Program-made: the position numbers and the translations under genes
In this document: one piece after another, positions 35,089-47,136 of the stretch
Position numbering within the stretch: the first letter of the stretch is position 1
How the letters are laid out: every line of letters starts with the position of its first letter
The notes under the pieces: generated by a model
Told to the model about the DNA's origin: nothing
What the model saw: the letters and a program-made list of their open reading frames with translations, nothing else
Databases searched by the model: none
DNA from: Phoronis australis
Lineage: Eukaryota; Phoronida; Phoronidae
Length of the DNA stretch: 58,472 bases
Direction: 5' to 3'
Assembly (NCBI GenBank): GCA_002633005.1
Contig: NMRA01001084.1
Span: 1-58,472 of the forward strand

Positions 35089-35319
35089 TTAAATTAATCC
35101 GATCAGAAATTTCTGAGACATATGTTCCGAATATTGCAAAATGTGGCCATTTTTTGAGGGTCTTTCATCATGAATTCCTGTGATATGCAAGTGAACGTTC
35201 GGCGTCTGATCTGCGCAGTTTGTGCGAAATTCAATCCTCATCGGTTTCCCGTTATTCAGCGGAAGTAGGTCTTGATTCTCATAGTCACGAACCTTCACAT
35301 CCGTCCATTGTCGCCACAT
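35089..35319 (-). CDS. Hypothetical exon-like open frame
   Basis: A 76-residue frame (MWRQWTDVKVRDYENQDLLP, NNGKPMRIEFRTNC, NVHLHITGIHDE) with a residue mix more protein-like than the surrounding frames. No family is recognised, and no splice sites or neighbours confirm it. It could be an exon of a lost gene, perhaps with the frame at 32815-33045, or chance. Confidence 0.2.
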   Translation of the reverse strand: MWRQWTDVKVRDYENQDLLPLNNGKPMRIEFRTNCADQTPNVHLHITGIHDERPSKNGHILQYSEHMSQKFLIGLI

Positions 35320-37242
35320 GCATCTTTTAAAACAGAAATTTTAATTGTCAAGTCTGTTTGCATTGGCCTTTCTCTAACCAGCCAATTGACTGACAAGGCC
35401 TTTGCTCTGGTTTTCCACGCACAGCCGAGAGCTACACGTCCGTCCTATGCGCTGAGATTGATATGCAACAAGATGTCTATTTTTGTCCCACTTTTCTGTT
35501 CATTTTGGAAACCAGAGGAATATAATGACACCATAGATACTTTATAGTCTATGATGACACAGTGGTCTTGCATTAAAATTCATTGAGTGAGGTTTTGTTG
35601 AAACCGGAACAGTAAACTGTACCTGATTTTCCCAATGCATCAGGACAACTTTGAGAACAGAAGATTAAGATACCTTTGGGCATTTGCTCAATGATAAGTG
35701 ATATCTGTGTAGTTTGTCACATGTAGTAGTTGTTTCAACACCCCATGTGCCCTCTGTGATTAGAGTTAAAACCAACCTCATAGGAAAAGTCACGAAGTAT
35801 ATCTTCCATTCTCATGTCATGGTGGAGCACAGAACCATCGTATAGTCAACATTTACTTTTTTGGTTGGAAGCCCCAAATTTGAGACAAAATACCCATGCC
35901 TGCATATGGACAACTATCAGAAAAGATTAAATTGTCTTGCATAGTCCAGGATGTCAGTTACAGCTAAAATATACCATTATACGATAGAATTACAATTGCC
36001 AATCAAAATTCACTATTTCTTGAGTTTAATTACGCCCAGTACATTCTACAATAGCATGATCTCATCACAATAACAAAATTCATTTATCTAACTTGCACTG
36101 GCATGTGAAGAACAGGATTCAGTGTAGGTTTGAGGCTGCATCTAGCGTCATTTCCTGCAATTAAGCTATGAAAGACGCAGCTCATGTATATGCACCCTGC
36201 ATCAATGACGCACCGATTGTGATGATAAATTTTATGAAATAAAAGTACATACGTTAAAAATAATCAATTTCATTTCTTCCAAAATTCCTCATAAATAAAA
36301 GAACCAGAGTATCAGCCTTCCTATGTTGTGGGTTATTCTGTGTTCATATGTTATGATTTCTCACACAATTTTCACGAAATTGAAATGTTTGACCCCAGGA
36401 ATTTTGGAAGCTGATCTACATACTTAGACCCCAGTGTTTGAAAGTGTAAGGAGTACACCGGGAATCTTTTTCAGAGCGCGTCTGTGATGCATGAAACATT
36501 TCAGTGCAGTCACTGAGCACTTTCAAGTCAGACCTTGTACCATCTGACGAGTTATCAACCTGTTTATTTCAAATGCCTTTCCAGCACCCCAACATAATGT
36601 GTGAAAGAAAACAGTTGATCAAACAAAACAAATCGTAGCTACAAGATCAAATCAACAAAATTCAGGATGGCAATGATAGGAAAACACGGACCTACATCAA
36701 ACAGACTGATCTCAACTGAGGATTTAAAGAATTGGTTAAAAGAATGTTTAATCCTGTTTTAGTGATTTTGCACAAAACTGGCTCCATTACCTGCTATTGA
36801 TCAAATACTACTTCCTAGGAGAGATAAAGGTATCTGTTAACTTAAGACTGTCAATTTTTCAGTGTTCAAATGCGTATACTCAGACTGGGGGTAACTGTCT
36901 CCTCACTCCAACTGACTACCTCACGCGAACAAATGTGACTGATTTAGCAGACTTTTGTGAACAACTTATTTCTAAGTTCTGGTGTAAAATGAGCAATGGA
37001 TGCAGATTGCCTTGTCTCAAAGATCAAGTGATCTATTAGCTAATATGGGGTTCAGCATCCTTTTAATTTTAAATTTAAAGTACATGAAGACAACTCATGA
37101 ATCCATGCATGACTGACACACGATGGTGATCCATAATTTGACTGAACCATAGATTTGATACTAGACACACCAATTGATTCGTATCAACAATCCTTTAAAT
37201 CATTTATCAGATAGAGAAAGCTAATTGTTATTAATACTCAAG

Positions 37243-40200
37243 TTATTCACTATTTTGTTCACGTTTTAGTTTTGACAGAGCGGCAATTCTTTTGTCCCTC
37301 CACTGGCGACGCTCTTGAAGTTTTTCGAGGGGCACCTTGGCACACAGTTCCTCATGGATTTTTGTCATAGTGTCACCCTTCCACTCAGGTGCAGGTCCAA
37401 ACGACTCAGTCAGCTTTTGAATACTACTGCCGTAACGTTCGCTGTAACTCAGCCAACCTGCGAAATACAAGCAAAAACTAAAGCCACAACATACATGGTT
37501 CCGGTACTAAAACTCCAGCGTCCCCTACATGGGTCTTACAAAGCACTGTCACTGAGTGATTATCCTTTGTTTGAATAAAAATAAATCATTTGAAATTCTA
37601 TGATGGCGACTGAAATTAAACGCTCCGAGAGGCAAGCATGACAAAGGAACATGATAAGATTGATACATGAAAAGAATCCTTCATCGACACCCTAACCAAT
37701 GAAGATTAGGCAACTCCACGGGTTTGTACACCACAACAGAATTTGCTGATTCAGATCAAAGGCATCATGCTCTTGTGGTCAATTAAATCGCCTCAGACTG
37801 CTGATGTTATCCTGCTCTAGATAATGAGACCATCATAAACACATTAGGCGCGACAATAGAATTTTTGAAAGTTTGTAAATAGCATATTTGAATAGTTTGC
37901 AAAACACACACGATTAGCTTTTTTGAAAATTGGGTAAGGAATGTGACTTTTGCAACCTAAAACTTTGTTTATTGTTGTAATAATATGTTCCTCATTAATT
38001 CTGCTGGGTGAGCAACATAATTGGGCCAATTATTAAACCACCAGGCAGAGTTGAATTTTGAGCTAAGCCAAGTGTCATCCTACCCTTATGTACGTGAGTA
38101 GTTTATGACCACAAAACTAATGATGTTATCTAAGTGACATATCTTAGCAGCTATCTCTGTTACAAAGAAAAACTGTACTGTTGCAAATCATAACCATCCT
38201 ATAGCACACACTGCTCACATATAGGAGCTGTAAACCTACCATCTGCATTCAAGCAAGCAGTTTCCATGGGTCCCATAAAAGCATATCGTAGACCCATTCC
38301 ATCACTCATAGTAGCATCAATGTCTTCTACAGTCATGACGTCATCCTAATAAAATATCAAAAAGTAAAATGGAGAAAGTTGAAGCAATTCCGATCCAAGT
38401 CAACATTTCGGTATATTGACAAGAACCATCATCAGGAACAATGTCACTGACCGGCAATACAACCGAAACACCACAGCGGTTGGATCCATCCGAAAGTCGT
38501 CACATCAGTGTTGTCACTTTAATGTTAATACAGTAGCAAATTTTAACAAAGATCCTTCAGAGGGTTTACGAGATATAGCCATGGATGCAAAAATGGCACT
38601 TGGAGGAGCCACTGTAGTCAGAGCCATCTGGAAATCATTCACAGCCGTCCTCTTTTCAGTAGGAACGTATAGGTCCTTACAGTGGTTTGGCCTGTGGAGG
38701 AGAGGCAGCAAAAACAGTAAAAATGGCCACTAGGTAAAGCAAACTAAACTATACCCATTGGAAAAATTAAAGGTGGCGTCATCTTTCTATTAGAAACCTA
38801 TTTGCCAAATTCTATGAAAATCTGTTATTATAACCCCAAAGATACAGAGGTAAACATAAAAATCTAAAATTGCCACTAGAGGGCAGAACGGTAGTCGAAT
38901 CTGTCCGAAACTCGTCATCATCTATCACCAGCTTCATATGACACATCCGCCAAATGTTATTATCATCCTAAAAGGGACTTAGTAGAAACAGAAGCAGACG
39001 CCAGATGCCCAAACATAGATGACGGCAATATGTACCCACATACAACTATGCGAACGCATAAAAACGAACTCAAGTCTGCTTGCATTGCTGCAAAAAACAT
39101 TACAATACCAGCGCTTACAATTTCCACACTAGAGTATTGATGTCCAGGTGACATTTCATTACAAGGACAAGGATGGAAACCAATCTATGAGTAGCTGACA
39201 AATTTCACAAAGACATCAAGCTACCAGCAGATATAGAAATAGATGTAAAAACACGCAGATCAAAAAAAATTGACAGAAATTTGTGGCTAATGTCAACTGC
39301 CTGATCTGAAAATAACTATTTTGAAAATAGGTGTATCGGCCTAAATATGCAGTGTGATGGCCCACCTGACTGGTCTGCCCACGTGTAATACAATGTATAC
39401 CAGAACACCAGAAATTACCTTTTTATATAATACACTAATTATTCCTAAATGTTAATGCATATATTAAGAGGCTCAGATTCAAACAGATGTTCCTGTTTAC
39501 GTACCTATTTCCATTTCAGCACTAACAAATTCATCTGATGTTATGAGGTTAGTTTGTTGCACTGGTGGCAAATATGAAAATACATCCCCTGTGATCCAAC
39601 CAAACTGAATGAATTTCCCACAGTCAAACCAACGATTAATTGGATACATACAGCAACAAGCCTCAAACATTCGGCAAGCAGAGAATATTGAAGGCGATTC
39701 AAAACAAATCCATCAACCTCCTTCTTCAGCACAACTGGTCGCTGTCCCACTTGCAGCCATATTTGACGAGCACGTGGTACAATAGCGTCGTCAGTCCAGG
39801 GAGCACCACAAAGCTCTATGAGAGGGCAGTAGTATGGCGGATTGGTCTGAAATAGAAATGTTGTTCATAAACAATTTGCACGGAGAAGAGTCAATACACT
39901 TTTGTCCCTTACTTTCTGTTCACAAACGAACTGAACTTCTAGTGCGTTTATTAACATTTGTGGTGGCGAAAATATCACTTGTGTGAACTGTTACAAGTGT
40001 CACTTTTGCTGGTGATTTGCTGGATGCTTAAGATACCCCAAAATTGTTGGTGTTTTCACTGGCCCTTGAACCGTGACGAGGGCAGATATAAACTCAGCAT
40101 AACATACAACAACATCCTGTGTACAGCTCCACCTAGTATGCACTGAGGAAGACATCAGGAAAGGCAAATGTCAAAAATTTCTGCATCCGATATTTAATGG

Positions 40201-43200
40201 TTTTTGGATGGAAACTTTGCCACTCTTGTGAGCATTATATCAAACAGAAAATTTGACACTAAAAGGAAATCAAGCCAACCTTATATATACCTTAGCCTAT
40301 TAAAACACCTATGAACTCAAAAATGGATCAACCACTTAGAACATTGGTCTCGACTGTCTTGTTCATTGCTCAGCAAACTGAAGGTGATTGCCGGGCTCAG
40401 AAAGAACTGGTTGTTTGTCATTGCATTAGAGCAAGCTCAACAAGTTGGTTTGTTACAACAAGCATGACCTCAAGCAATAATGATTTCCCACGTCTTTCAA
40501 AATCAACAAAACAATTTTAATCCGAGTAAGTAACAACTAAGTTGAAACCAGCTGTAGAGCATAAGTGGTCTAAGCCGAAAGTTTGTTTCTTTTCAAAACC
40601 GGTAAAACAATGTAAAAAAATTATTGCCCAACTTCTGAACTTCATGAAAGATCCAGTTTTATTGTTAATAAAAGAAAATTTAATACTTTCCTTTTGGACC
40701 TTCTCTGCTGTCAAAAATTTGGACTTGAACAAGGATTTTGGTTTTACTTGGCCACATAAAGTAATCCCCTTTTTCATCTCAACAAAGATCGAACTAGTTC
40801 CATGAAAAAGACCCCTGTAGTGATCTCTTCCTAACCATTTCAGTTTCAAAACCATACTCACAGGATGTGACACCATCATCTGACTACGATGTTTCATGTT
40901 CTCAGAAATCTTAGATGGACGAATCATACTTGTTGAACTTGACAGAATCATCTTGTCAGATGCTACTTCATCCAACTGCAGGAACACCTTCTTCTTTAAT
41001 TCAAGATTTTCAGGCACACACTCCTGGACAATGAGAAAATAAAAATTCTCAAGTACGTACTCAGTGTAATGATAGCAGGGGCAGAGAAGTTTAAAACGAT
41101 TAAAGCATTCATTTTTGTTTAAACATTACTCGTCTCTAAGAAAACAGGAAAAATCATTTGCTTGGCATTTTGTGCCCAAAATTGACAAAATTTTACTGTA
41201 ACAAAATTGTTTAGGCCAAAAAACGGTAGTATTTGTTCTTATCTCTGAATGGCACATTTTGAACCTGTGGCTCGATGTTTAAATAAACAAGAGCAACGTG
41301 GAGTGTTGAAATGCGCCCACGAATGCATCGCAAATGGTGTGCTTTTAGGGTTGCTTATTTGTATTACAAAATGGGCACTAGATGGCGCAAAAAATACAAT
41401 CTGTCCAAAAATGGGACCATGTCATTGCTTCTTTAATAGAAAGCTATATACCAAATTCCAAATTTCATAGAAATCCGCCAAGGAACTTCAGAGAAACAAA
41501 GGAAAACAGAATAAAATGAAATTGCCATTAGAGGGAACAGTGTCCATTGGATCCGCCTGAAAGTCGTCATTGTCTGTTGTTGTTCGCTTCATATAAATAC
41601 ACTTACTAAATTTAATAAAGATCCTCCAGTGGGTTTAGGAGATACAGCTATGGGCACAAAACAACCACTAGGAGGCACCAGAGTAGTCAAAGTCGTCATC
41701 ATCAACCGTCCTCTTCACACTGAGAACACAGACGCCAATTTTTAAAACCATCCTTAGAATGATTAGGTTGATAGAGAGGTAGACGCCAAAAAACAGACTT
41801 GAAAACAGCAAAAAATGGCCACTAGGTGGCGCAAATTACCTTGATTCCATCCAAAACGGGAAGATAGCGTCATCTCATCAATAGATGCCCATATTCAAAA
41901 TTTTATGAAAATCTGTTGAGGACCTTTGAAGACACAGAGGTAAACATAAAACTTAAATTGCCACCAGGGGGCATACCAGTACTCAGATCCATCCCAAAAT
42001 CATCGTTGTTTGTTGTCAACATCATACATACACACTTCTTAAATTTAGTAAAGCTCCTACAAACGGTTTAGGAGCACAAAAAACGGTTATGGGCACAAAA
42101 AAGAAACTGCCACTAGGAGGCGCCACAGTAGTCGAAGTCATCGGAAAATCATAGTCAGCTGTCCACTTCACAGTAAAAACATACATGCCAATTTTCACAA
42201 TTATCCTGAAAGTGGTTTGGTTTATAGAGGGGTGGACGCCAAAAACAGACTCGAAAACAGTAAAAATGGCCACTAGGTGGAGCAAACTAGGTCGAATCCA
42301 TCTGAAAATGAAAAGATAGCGTCATCTCACTAACAGAAGCCTGTAAGTCAAATTTTATGAAAATGCATTGAGGACCTTTGAGGGTACAGAGGAAAACGTA
42401 AAAAAATAAAATTGCCACTAGGTGGCACACCAGTACTCAGATCTGTCCGAAAGTCCTTGTCGTCCATTGTCAACATCATATAAATGCACTTACTAAATTT
42501 AATAAAGATGCTGCAAAATGGTTTAGGAGATAAAGCAATGAGCACAAAAAAACTGCCACTAGGAGGCGCCACAGTAGTTGACGTCATCGGAATATCATCG
42601 TCAACCGTCCTCTTCATAGTAAGAACAGACATGCCAATTTTCACAATCATGCTTAGAGCGGTTTGGTTGATGGAGGGGTGGACGTCAAGAAACAGACTCG
42701 AAAACAGTAAAAATGGTCACTTGGTGGCGCAAACTACGTCAAATCCATCCGAAAACGGGAGGATGTTGTTGTTTCACTAATACATGCCTATATACCAAAT
42801 TTCATGAAAATACCTCGAGGACCTTTGAAGATACAGAGGTAAACGTAAAAAAACTAAAATTGCCACTAGGGGGCACACTGGTAGTCGGATATGTCCGAAA
42901 GTTCGCTCATGCCGTCCCATCTATAAAAGGAACACGAGCAAAATTTCATGAGCATATGTACAGTTTTGGAGATAGAGCAGCGGACGCCGGACAGATGCCG
43001 CCCAGACGAACGGAGATGATGGCATAATGTGTCCACATATAAATATGTGGGCGCATAATAAAAAGGGCATGCAAACATAACTTACAGTGTTTAAGTTTAT
43101 TTTTACAAAATCTACACAAATGTATGTATCAAGGTACTGTTGAACATAAGTTGACCAGCAACTTAGTGACAATCAGCTCTTATTATTTGTTTAGTTCTAG

Positions 43201-46200
43201 GCTATGATGCGCGATCACATGGTTAAACCTTATATATGCAGTAATTGTGAAGTCTTTCAGTCAGTTTTCATGAACACATCCTACTCCTTTACCTGACAGA
43301 ATATAGCATTATTTAAACATTCTTTAAGATCGTTGGTTGTCGAAATGAGCTTGTACTGGTCCTCAGCACTGAGGGATCCTCTCAGTTGGCCAGATTCAGA
43401 TAGTTTGGTCAGTTGACCCTGAATATCCTCCAGTGCACTCTGAATTTGTTTTGGCTCAATATCATACAAGGAGACATTATAACCACCGGATGCGAAGATC
43501 ATTGCGAAGCTACGACCAATCAAACCACTGAAAAATCAAAAAAGGCAAATGTCACTGCACTGCATAAAAGTAATCTCAACAATCAGGGTCTGCATTATGA
43601 CTAATACAGGTTACACCAAGTATTCACTTCAGTTATTTCATGATAAATGTTTTTTATTCCTGTAGTTAGAATCATTGAAATAGGGCTGACCTGTTAAATT
43701 CAAGGACACTTATTCTATATGCAGGATTTAAAGGCACATGCCACCCAAAAAACAACCTATTTTGTATCGATTTAGATCGAGCAGTTCTACTCGATAAAGG
43801 CAGGTTCGGTTGTGTTACCTGACACCTGACGGCAGACGGAGGTGTTGAAATTATCCAATGACGTCATTGGTTTCACACGCCGTCACAGCAGTTCACAACA
43901 CGGGTTACTGGTGTTAGCTTATCGCTTTAATTCCATCATTGTTTAACGCCAATAAATCATCAAACTTCAATGTAAAGCCCTTAAAAATACACAGAGCTCT
44001 TATAAAAACATGTTCGCTATAACGGATTTATTGGGCACACCGTAACCTACTAAGTTCAGCAGGCCAATTTACCAAGGTCCGTAGCAGGAGTTTGTGTCTG
44101 TTCGGAGATAAATTCGAAGTATTCTTCCGTGAATTACACTCAGAACCTAGATCTATGTTGTTTAGACTTGTGATTTTTTGAGTTCTAAACACAAGAAACG
44201 CTTGTTATCCCGGCCAGTGGCTCGGAACTTGATCAGGCCCGTCCTTGCCAGACTGACTCGTTATCCCGGCTGGATTGAAGACATCACAAACATAAACCAG
44301 CCAAAGTTGGAAACTAAACTTCCAGTCAAGAAAATACTATACTAGTTAGCCAAAGAAGTAATGTGCACGTAATTACTTGGTGAATTAGCCACGAAACTGC
44401 AAATCTACTTACTCGTCGGGGGCCGCGAATTCAGGTTCCCCTTTGACCACAGAACCGTCAGGGCAGAAGTTGTACATTTACAATCATTATTTGAATAATG
44501 TATAGTTAAATAATTCCCCTAACACCCCATAATGCTAAATCGTCGTGAGAGACCGGTATATGGTGCAACTCTGGACGGTCTGAGGTCAACAGAAAACCAC
44601 AGTTCAAACTGTGAGTCTACACCAATGTGATGAACGAGAGTAGTTCTACTTGCTGCGTCAGCTGCAGATGTGCTTATCACTTTTATGACACACAATGTTT
44701 GACTGGGCAAAGCGTTTTCAAAATAATGTGGATAAATCAGTGGAGTGTGAGACCCCTGAGGTCCCTGTCAAGCCCTCACAACAATTCTACGTTATGTGGC
44801 AGTGGGATAGAAAATCGAGTTCTTGTTACACAACAGTTTCTGTCAGCAAACACTGAATTAGCATGCGCTTACACGGCCTCGGTGTCCGGTCAATTAGTTT
44901 TATTGCACCTAAAGCCTGTAACACAGTGATTTATTCATTGCTGGCTTCTCAGTCAAATCATTTGTACTCACGAACACTCCAAAGGCATTACAAATTGCAT
45001 CTAATGAGACAGACTTTGTTTCAGTTTTATATATAAGTATTGGTTAGGGTAAGAATAATTCATTTTGAAACAGAGCGCTCACTAATAAACGTCAACATGG
45101 CAACTCGCAATCTTGACTTAGACGAGAGCTCATCCGACAGAGACTTCGCAGGTGGATCGTTAAGTTTCACAGGCTTTCAGTTTGAACCGGAATACAGTGA
45201 TGAAGAAATACTAGAGAGACGCCGTGAACAAGCTCAGGCAACGGAATGTACTGATATAGTTATTTGGTAAGCCGGCATTCGCCAGACTCACTGTCGACGA
45301 CTGCAGGCCACAGACACGGAGATGTTTCACGGCCTCATACTTGCTCACAGCGTACTTTTCATTCTTCACTACCGCGAGCCACTTCCTAAGCATTTCGGAC
45401 TCTCGAGGAAGTCGAAAAAACAATATACCCACTTTCCTTGCAGCTGCATACGGTTCGGACAAGCGGGAACATTCACTCTGCAGACGAACCACTGATGTCG
45501 CTGCGTCGTTTCTCACCTTCCTCATAGGTTAACACAACACCCCTCGGTAAGGTTGACCGTATGCAAGGTGATGTGGATATAGACCGATTAAGACGGTAAA
45601 AAAAGACTAATTAAATCGGGTGGCATTCTTCTTTAAAGACAGGCTAAAATGTTATCTTTACTCTGCAGGACCAAGAAATACCTCAAAACCAGAATTCTCA
45701 CTAGATGCAAGAATAAAAAACAGTGGCATTGAAGTAAACAGTAGGTGACGCTGTTGTCATCAAAGTAATAACATGGTAGCGCTAACGCATTCTGTGAATG
45801 CTTAATTTTTTTAATATGACAATTTGAGAATATTTACATGACGATTGTGCTAATTGACATAAAATTCATTTCTCATTCAATTGGTGATTGTTCGAGCAAA
45901 ATGTAAGTGACTATTAGCGACGACACTGCCCTTTAATTGTTTACGATAAGAGTGACCCCTGGCGATAACTTCGATGAGACCAAAGTTGACCATTCATACC
46001 ACACCGCAGAGTCAAGGCTCCACTGTTAAATCCACCTATTTACTGTTAAGTCAATGGTGCTATTACCTTCAATCCAGGACTGAAGTTATCAGTTCATACT
46101 AACCACAATTCCCCAAAACATAGAGGTGTTGACATTAGTATCAAAGGGTCTTAAAAGGTAGATAAGTGATAAGCCCTAACTTGATTGACCTATTTTTCAA

Positions 46201-47136
46201 ACTTATGCAATACGTCCGGGCCAGACATATCATGTCCCACTCACAAGCTTATCACTTTTTGTGTCAATAACTGCAACTCACTCTGACAATAGGCAATACT
46301 AAAACTTTGTTACTATGACACAGAATAACAAGACAGACTTAACTTTGATGTAACATTGTGTTAACCATGGTAACAATACACCAATTGCATTGAATGCTAA
46401 ACATTGAGGTTAAATGTCTCACATGGATATGTCACTACTTCCAGTTTATAGGGTACATATCATTGGAAGCAATGTCATAAAAGTTTTGATTTAGCTATTA
46501 ACCATTATGAAGTGGTTCGGTCTAATTCCTTACTCAAGTTAAAAGTCACCTCTGGGGTCGGAAAGGACTGACAAATTACTATCATCACCCCAATGCCTAA
46601 GCGAGCTGAAGCCAGACTGTGATTAACCTGTCCTAATCGATTCACAAATTAATGCTCGTGGCTTAGCCGCGATGCTGAAGAAAACCCATTAGTTAATTTC
46701 TCTAAAATGCATCGGTTTTAAAAATTCAAAGATGGCTACAATTTACTTTTCAATTTTAAAAACAGTTATGTTGGTCATTTGCCTAACTTATTGTTTGTTT
46801 TTTGACTTTGAAACTCGTACTCTAGGGTGAGTGCACACTTTCCTGTTCTTCACAGCAAGCTCATAAAACCTCAGGTTTAGAGCTTGATCTGAAGACATAA
46901 CAAATGGTCAGGTGTTTCTAAGGCAAAAAAAATCATACCTATTTTGACTAAAGAACACTTTCAGACCAAATTGGTGAATGTAAGTGGCCTAAATAAAAAC
47001 TAACTTCTTTGACAGCAGGCATGCCTTTAATGCTGCTTGAAAGCTGTCTTTCACAGCTTTCTGTGAGATTTTGTACCAATACATACCTCCCTATAATTGC
47101 AATCTTTTCATTCTTAATATCACACTTGTTAGCCAT
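37243..47136 (-). CDS. CRYL1: Lambda-crystallin / L-gulonate 3-dehydrogenase, tandem copy B
   Basis: Six exons: 47087-47136, 43293-43527, 40862-41023, 39652-39846, 38240-38345 and 37243-37457. They total 963 nt, 320 residues. Exons 2-6 have exactly the same lengths and phases as copy A; exon 1 is one codon shorter ([16 protein letters not shown]). The GSGLIG nucleotide-binding motif, the catalytic His/Glu pair and GFVLNRL are all intact, so this too looks like a working L-gulonate 3-dehydrogenase. Differences from copy A cluster in exon 2 ([15 protein letters not shown]), exon 5 and exon 6 ([14 protein letters not shown]), whereas exon 3 encodes an identical peptide. Intron 1 hosts a THAP-type transposon remnant and intron 2 hosts a 147-bp-subunit element. 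Its 5' end faces the golgin gene. Tandem duplication is certain from sequence; whether the two enzymes differ in role is unknown. Confidence 0.93.
38440..39065 (+). mobile_element. 147-bp-subunit element, partial copy in CRYL1 copy B intron 4
   Basis: Shows the same subunit phrases (GCCACTAGAGGGCA, CCTTCAGAGGGTTTA) and a degenerate terminal TATGTACCCACATACAACTA. The equivalent intron in copy A is only about 305 bp and lacks it, so it was either gained in B or lost in A. Confidence 0.6.
41281..43059 (+). mobile_element. 147-bp-subunit element in CRYL1 copy B intron 2 (HINE-like)
   Basis: The body is a tandem array with a period of about 440 bp, each unit made of three related subunits of about 147 bp headed by CCACTAG-GGC motifs. 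The motifs start near 41376, 41525, 41665, 41819, 41961, 42110, 42270, 42415, 42556, 42717 and 42863. One end has a hairpin-like sequence then ATGCGCCCAC; the other ends TATGTGGGCGCAT, giving inverted subterminal repeats. Subterminal inverted repeats, an end hairpin and a central array recall non-autonomous Helentrons (HINE, pearl and INE-1 types). That classification is an inference. Confidence 0.7.
44560..44760 (-). pseudogene. Internal coding segment of the same transposase, fragment
   Basis: In the minus frame it reads [20 protein letters not shown] then [17 protein letters not shown]. The plus-strand frame of 6290-6420 gives KAASSNLLWVIKESMIPAVA then TTLVDHFGADSQEKL. Conservation between two separate genomic copies in this frame (VIK, AA, TTLV-H-G-DSQ) supports coding sequence of a repeated gene. 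The specific domain is not recognised. Confidence 0.45.
45097..45269 (+). CDS. First exon of a P2X7-C-terminal-like (Cys-rich) protein
   Basis: Starts [19 protein letters not shown] and continues [20 protein letters not shown] with [10 protein letters not shown], ending DIVIW at a donor (TATTTG then gtaagc). The [12 protein letters not shown] pattern followed by a codon for W is typical of the leader of invertebrate proteins annotated as P2X purinoceptor 7-like, whose next residues are a WC-CG-C zinc-binding motif. I could not find that second exon downstream. It lies inside the TTAA element and overlaps the THAP-like frame on the opposite strand, so it may be a transposon gene and not a host gene. 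Confidence 0.45.
45211..45525 (-). pseudogene. THAP-like domain of a transposase, fragment
   Basis: The translation contains [18 protein letters not shown], then [20 protein letters not shown], then KHLRVCGLQ. The order of a basic region, FFRLP, R-KWL and a final RVC matches the THAP zinc-finger plan (FHRFP, KWL, RVCS-HF). The usual last His-Phe is replaced by Gln-Ser, and the N-terminal Cys pair is not clear. That suggests decay or a nearby splice junction. THAP domains bind DNA and occur in P-element and Kolobok transposases. Confidence 0.5.
45637..47086 (-). other. CRYL1 copy B intron 1, distal part
   Basis: About 1.45 kb between the TTAA element and exon 1. No coding frame or transposon end recognised. 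Confidence 0.4.

Larger units (their letters stand above)
43732..45632. mobile_element. TTAA-flanked DNA transposon remnant (Kolobok-like)
   Basis: The left end AGGCACATGCCACCC and the right end (reverse complement) AGAAGAATGCCACCC are imperfect terminal inverted repeats, flanked by TTAA at 43728-43731 and 45633-45636. It lies in intron 1 of CRYL1 copy B. Inside, on the minus strand, are a THAP-like domain and a further conserved coding segment; on the plus strand there is a P2X7-C-terminal-like first exon. TTAA target sites plus a THAP transposase are characteristic of the Kolobok superfamily. piggyBac also uses TTAA but has no THAP domain. Confidence 0.6.

Noticed and set aside
43732-45632. 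piggyBac element
   Set aside because: TTAA flanks fit, but the coding remnant looks THAP-like and no DDE piggyBac-type sequence was recognised. Kolobok is the better fit.
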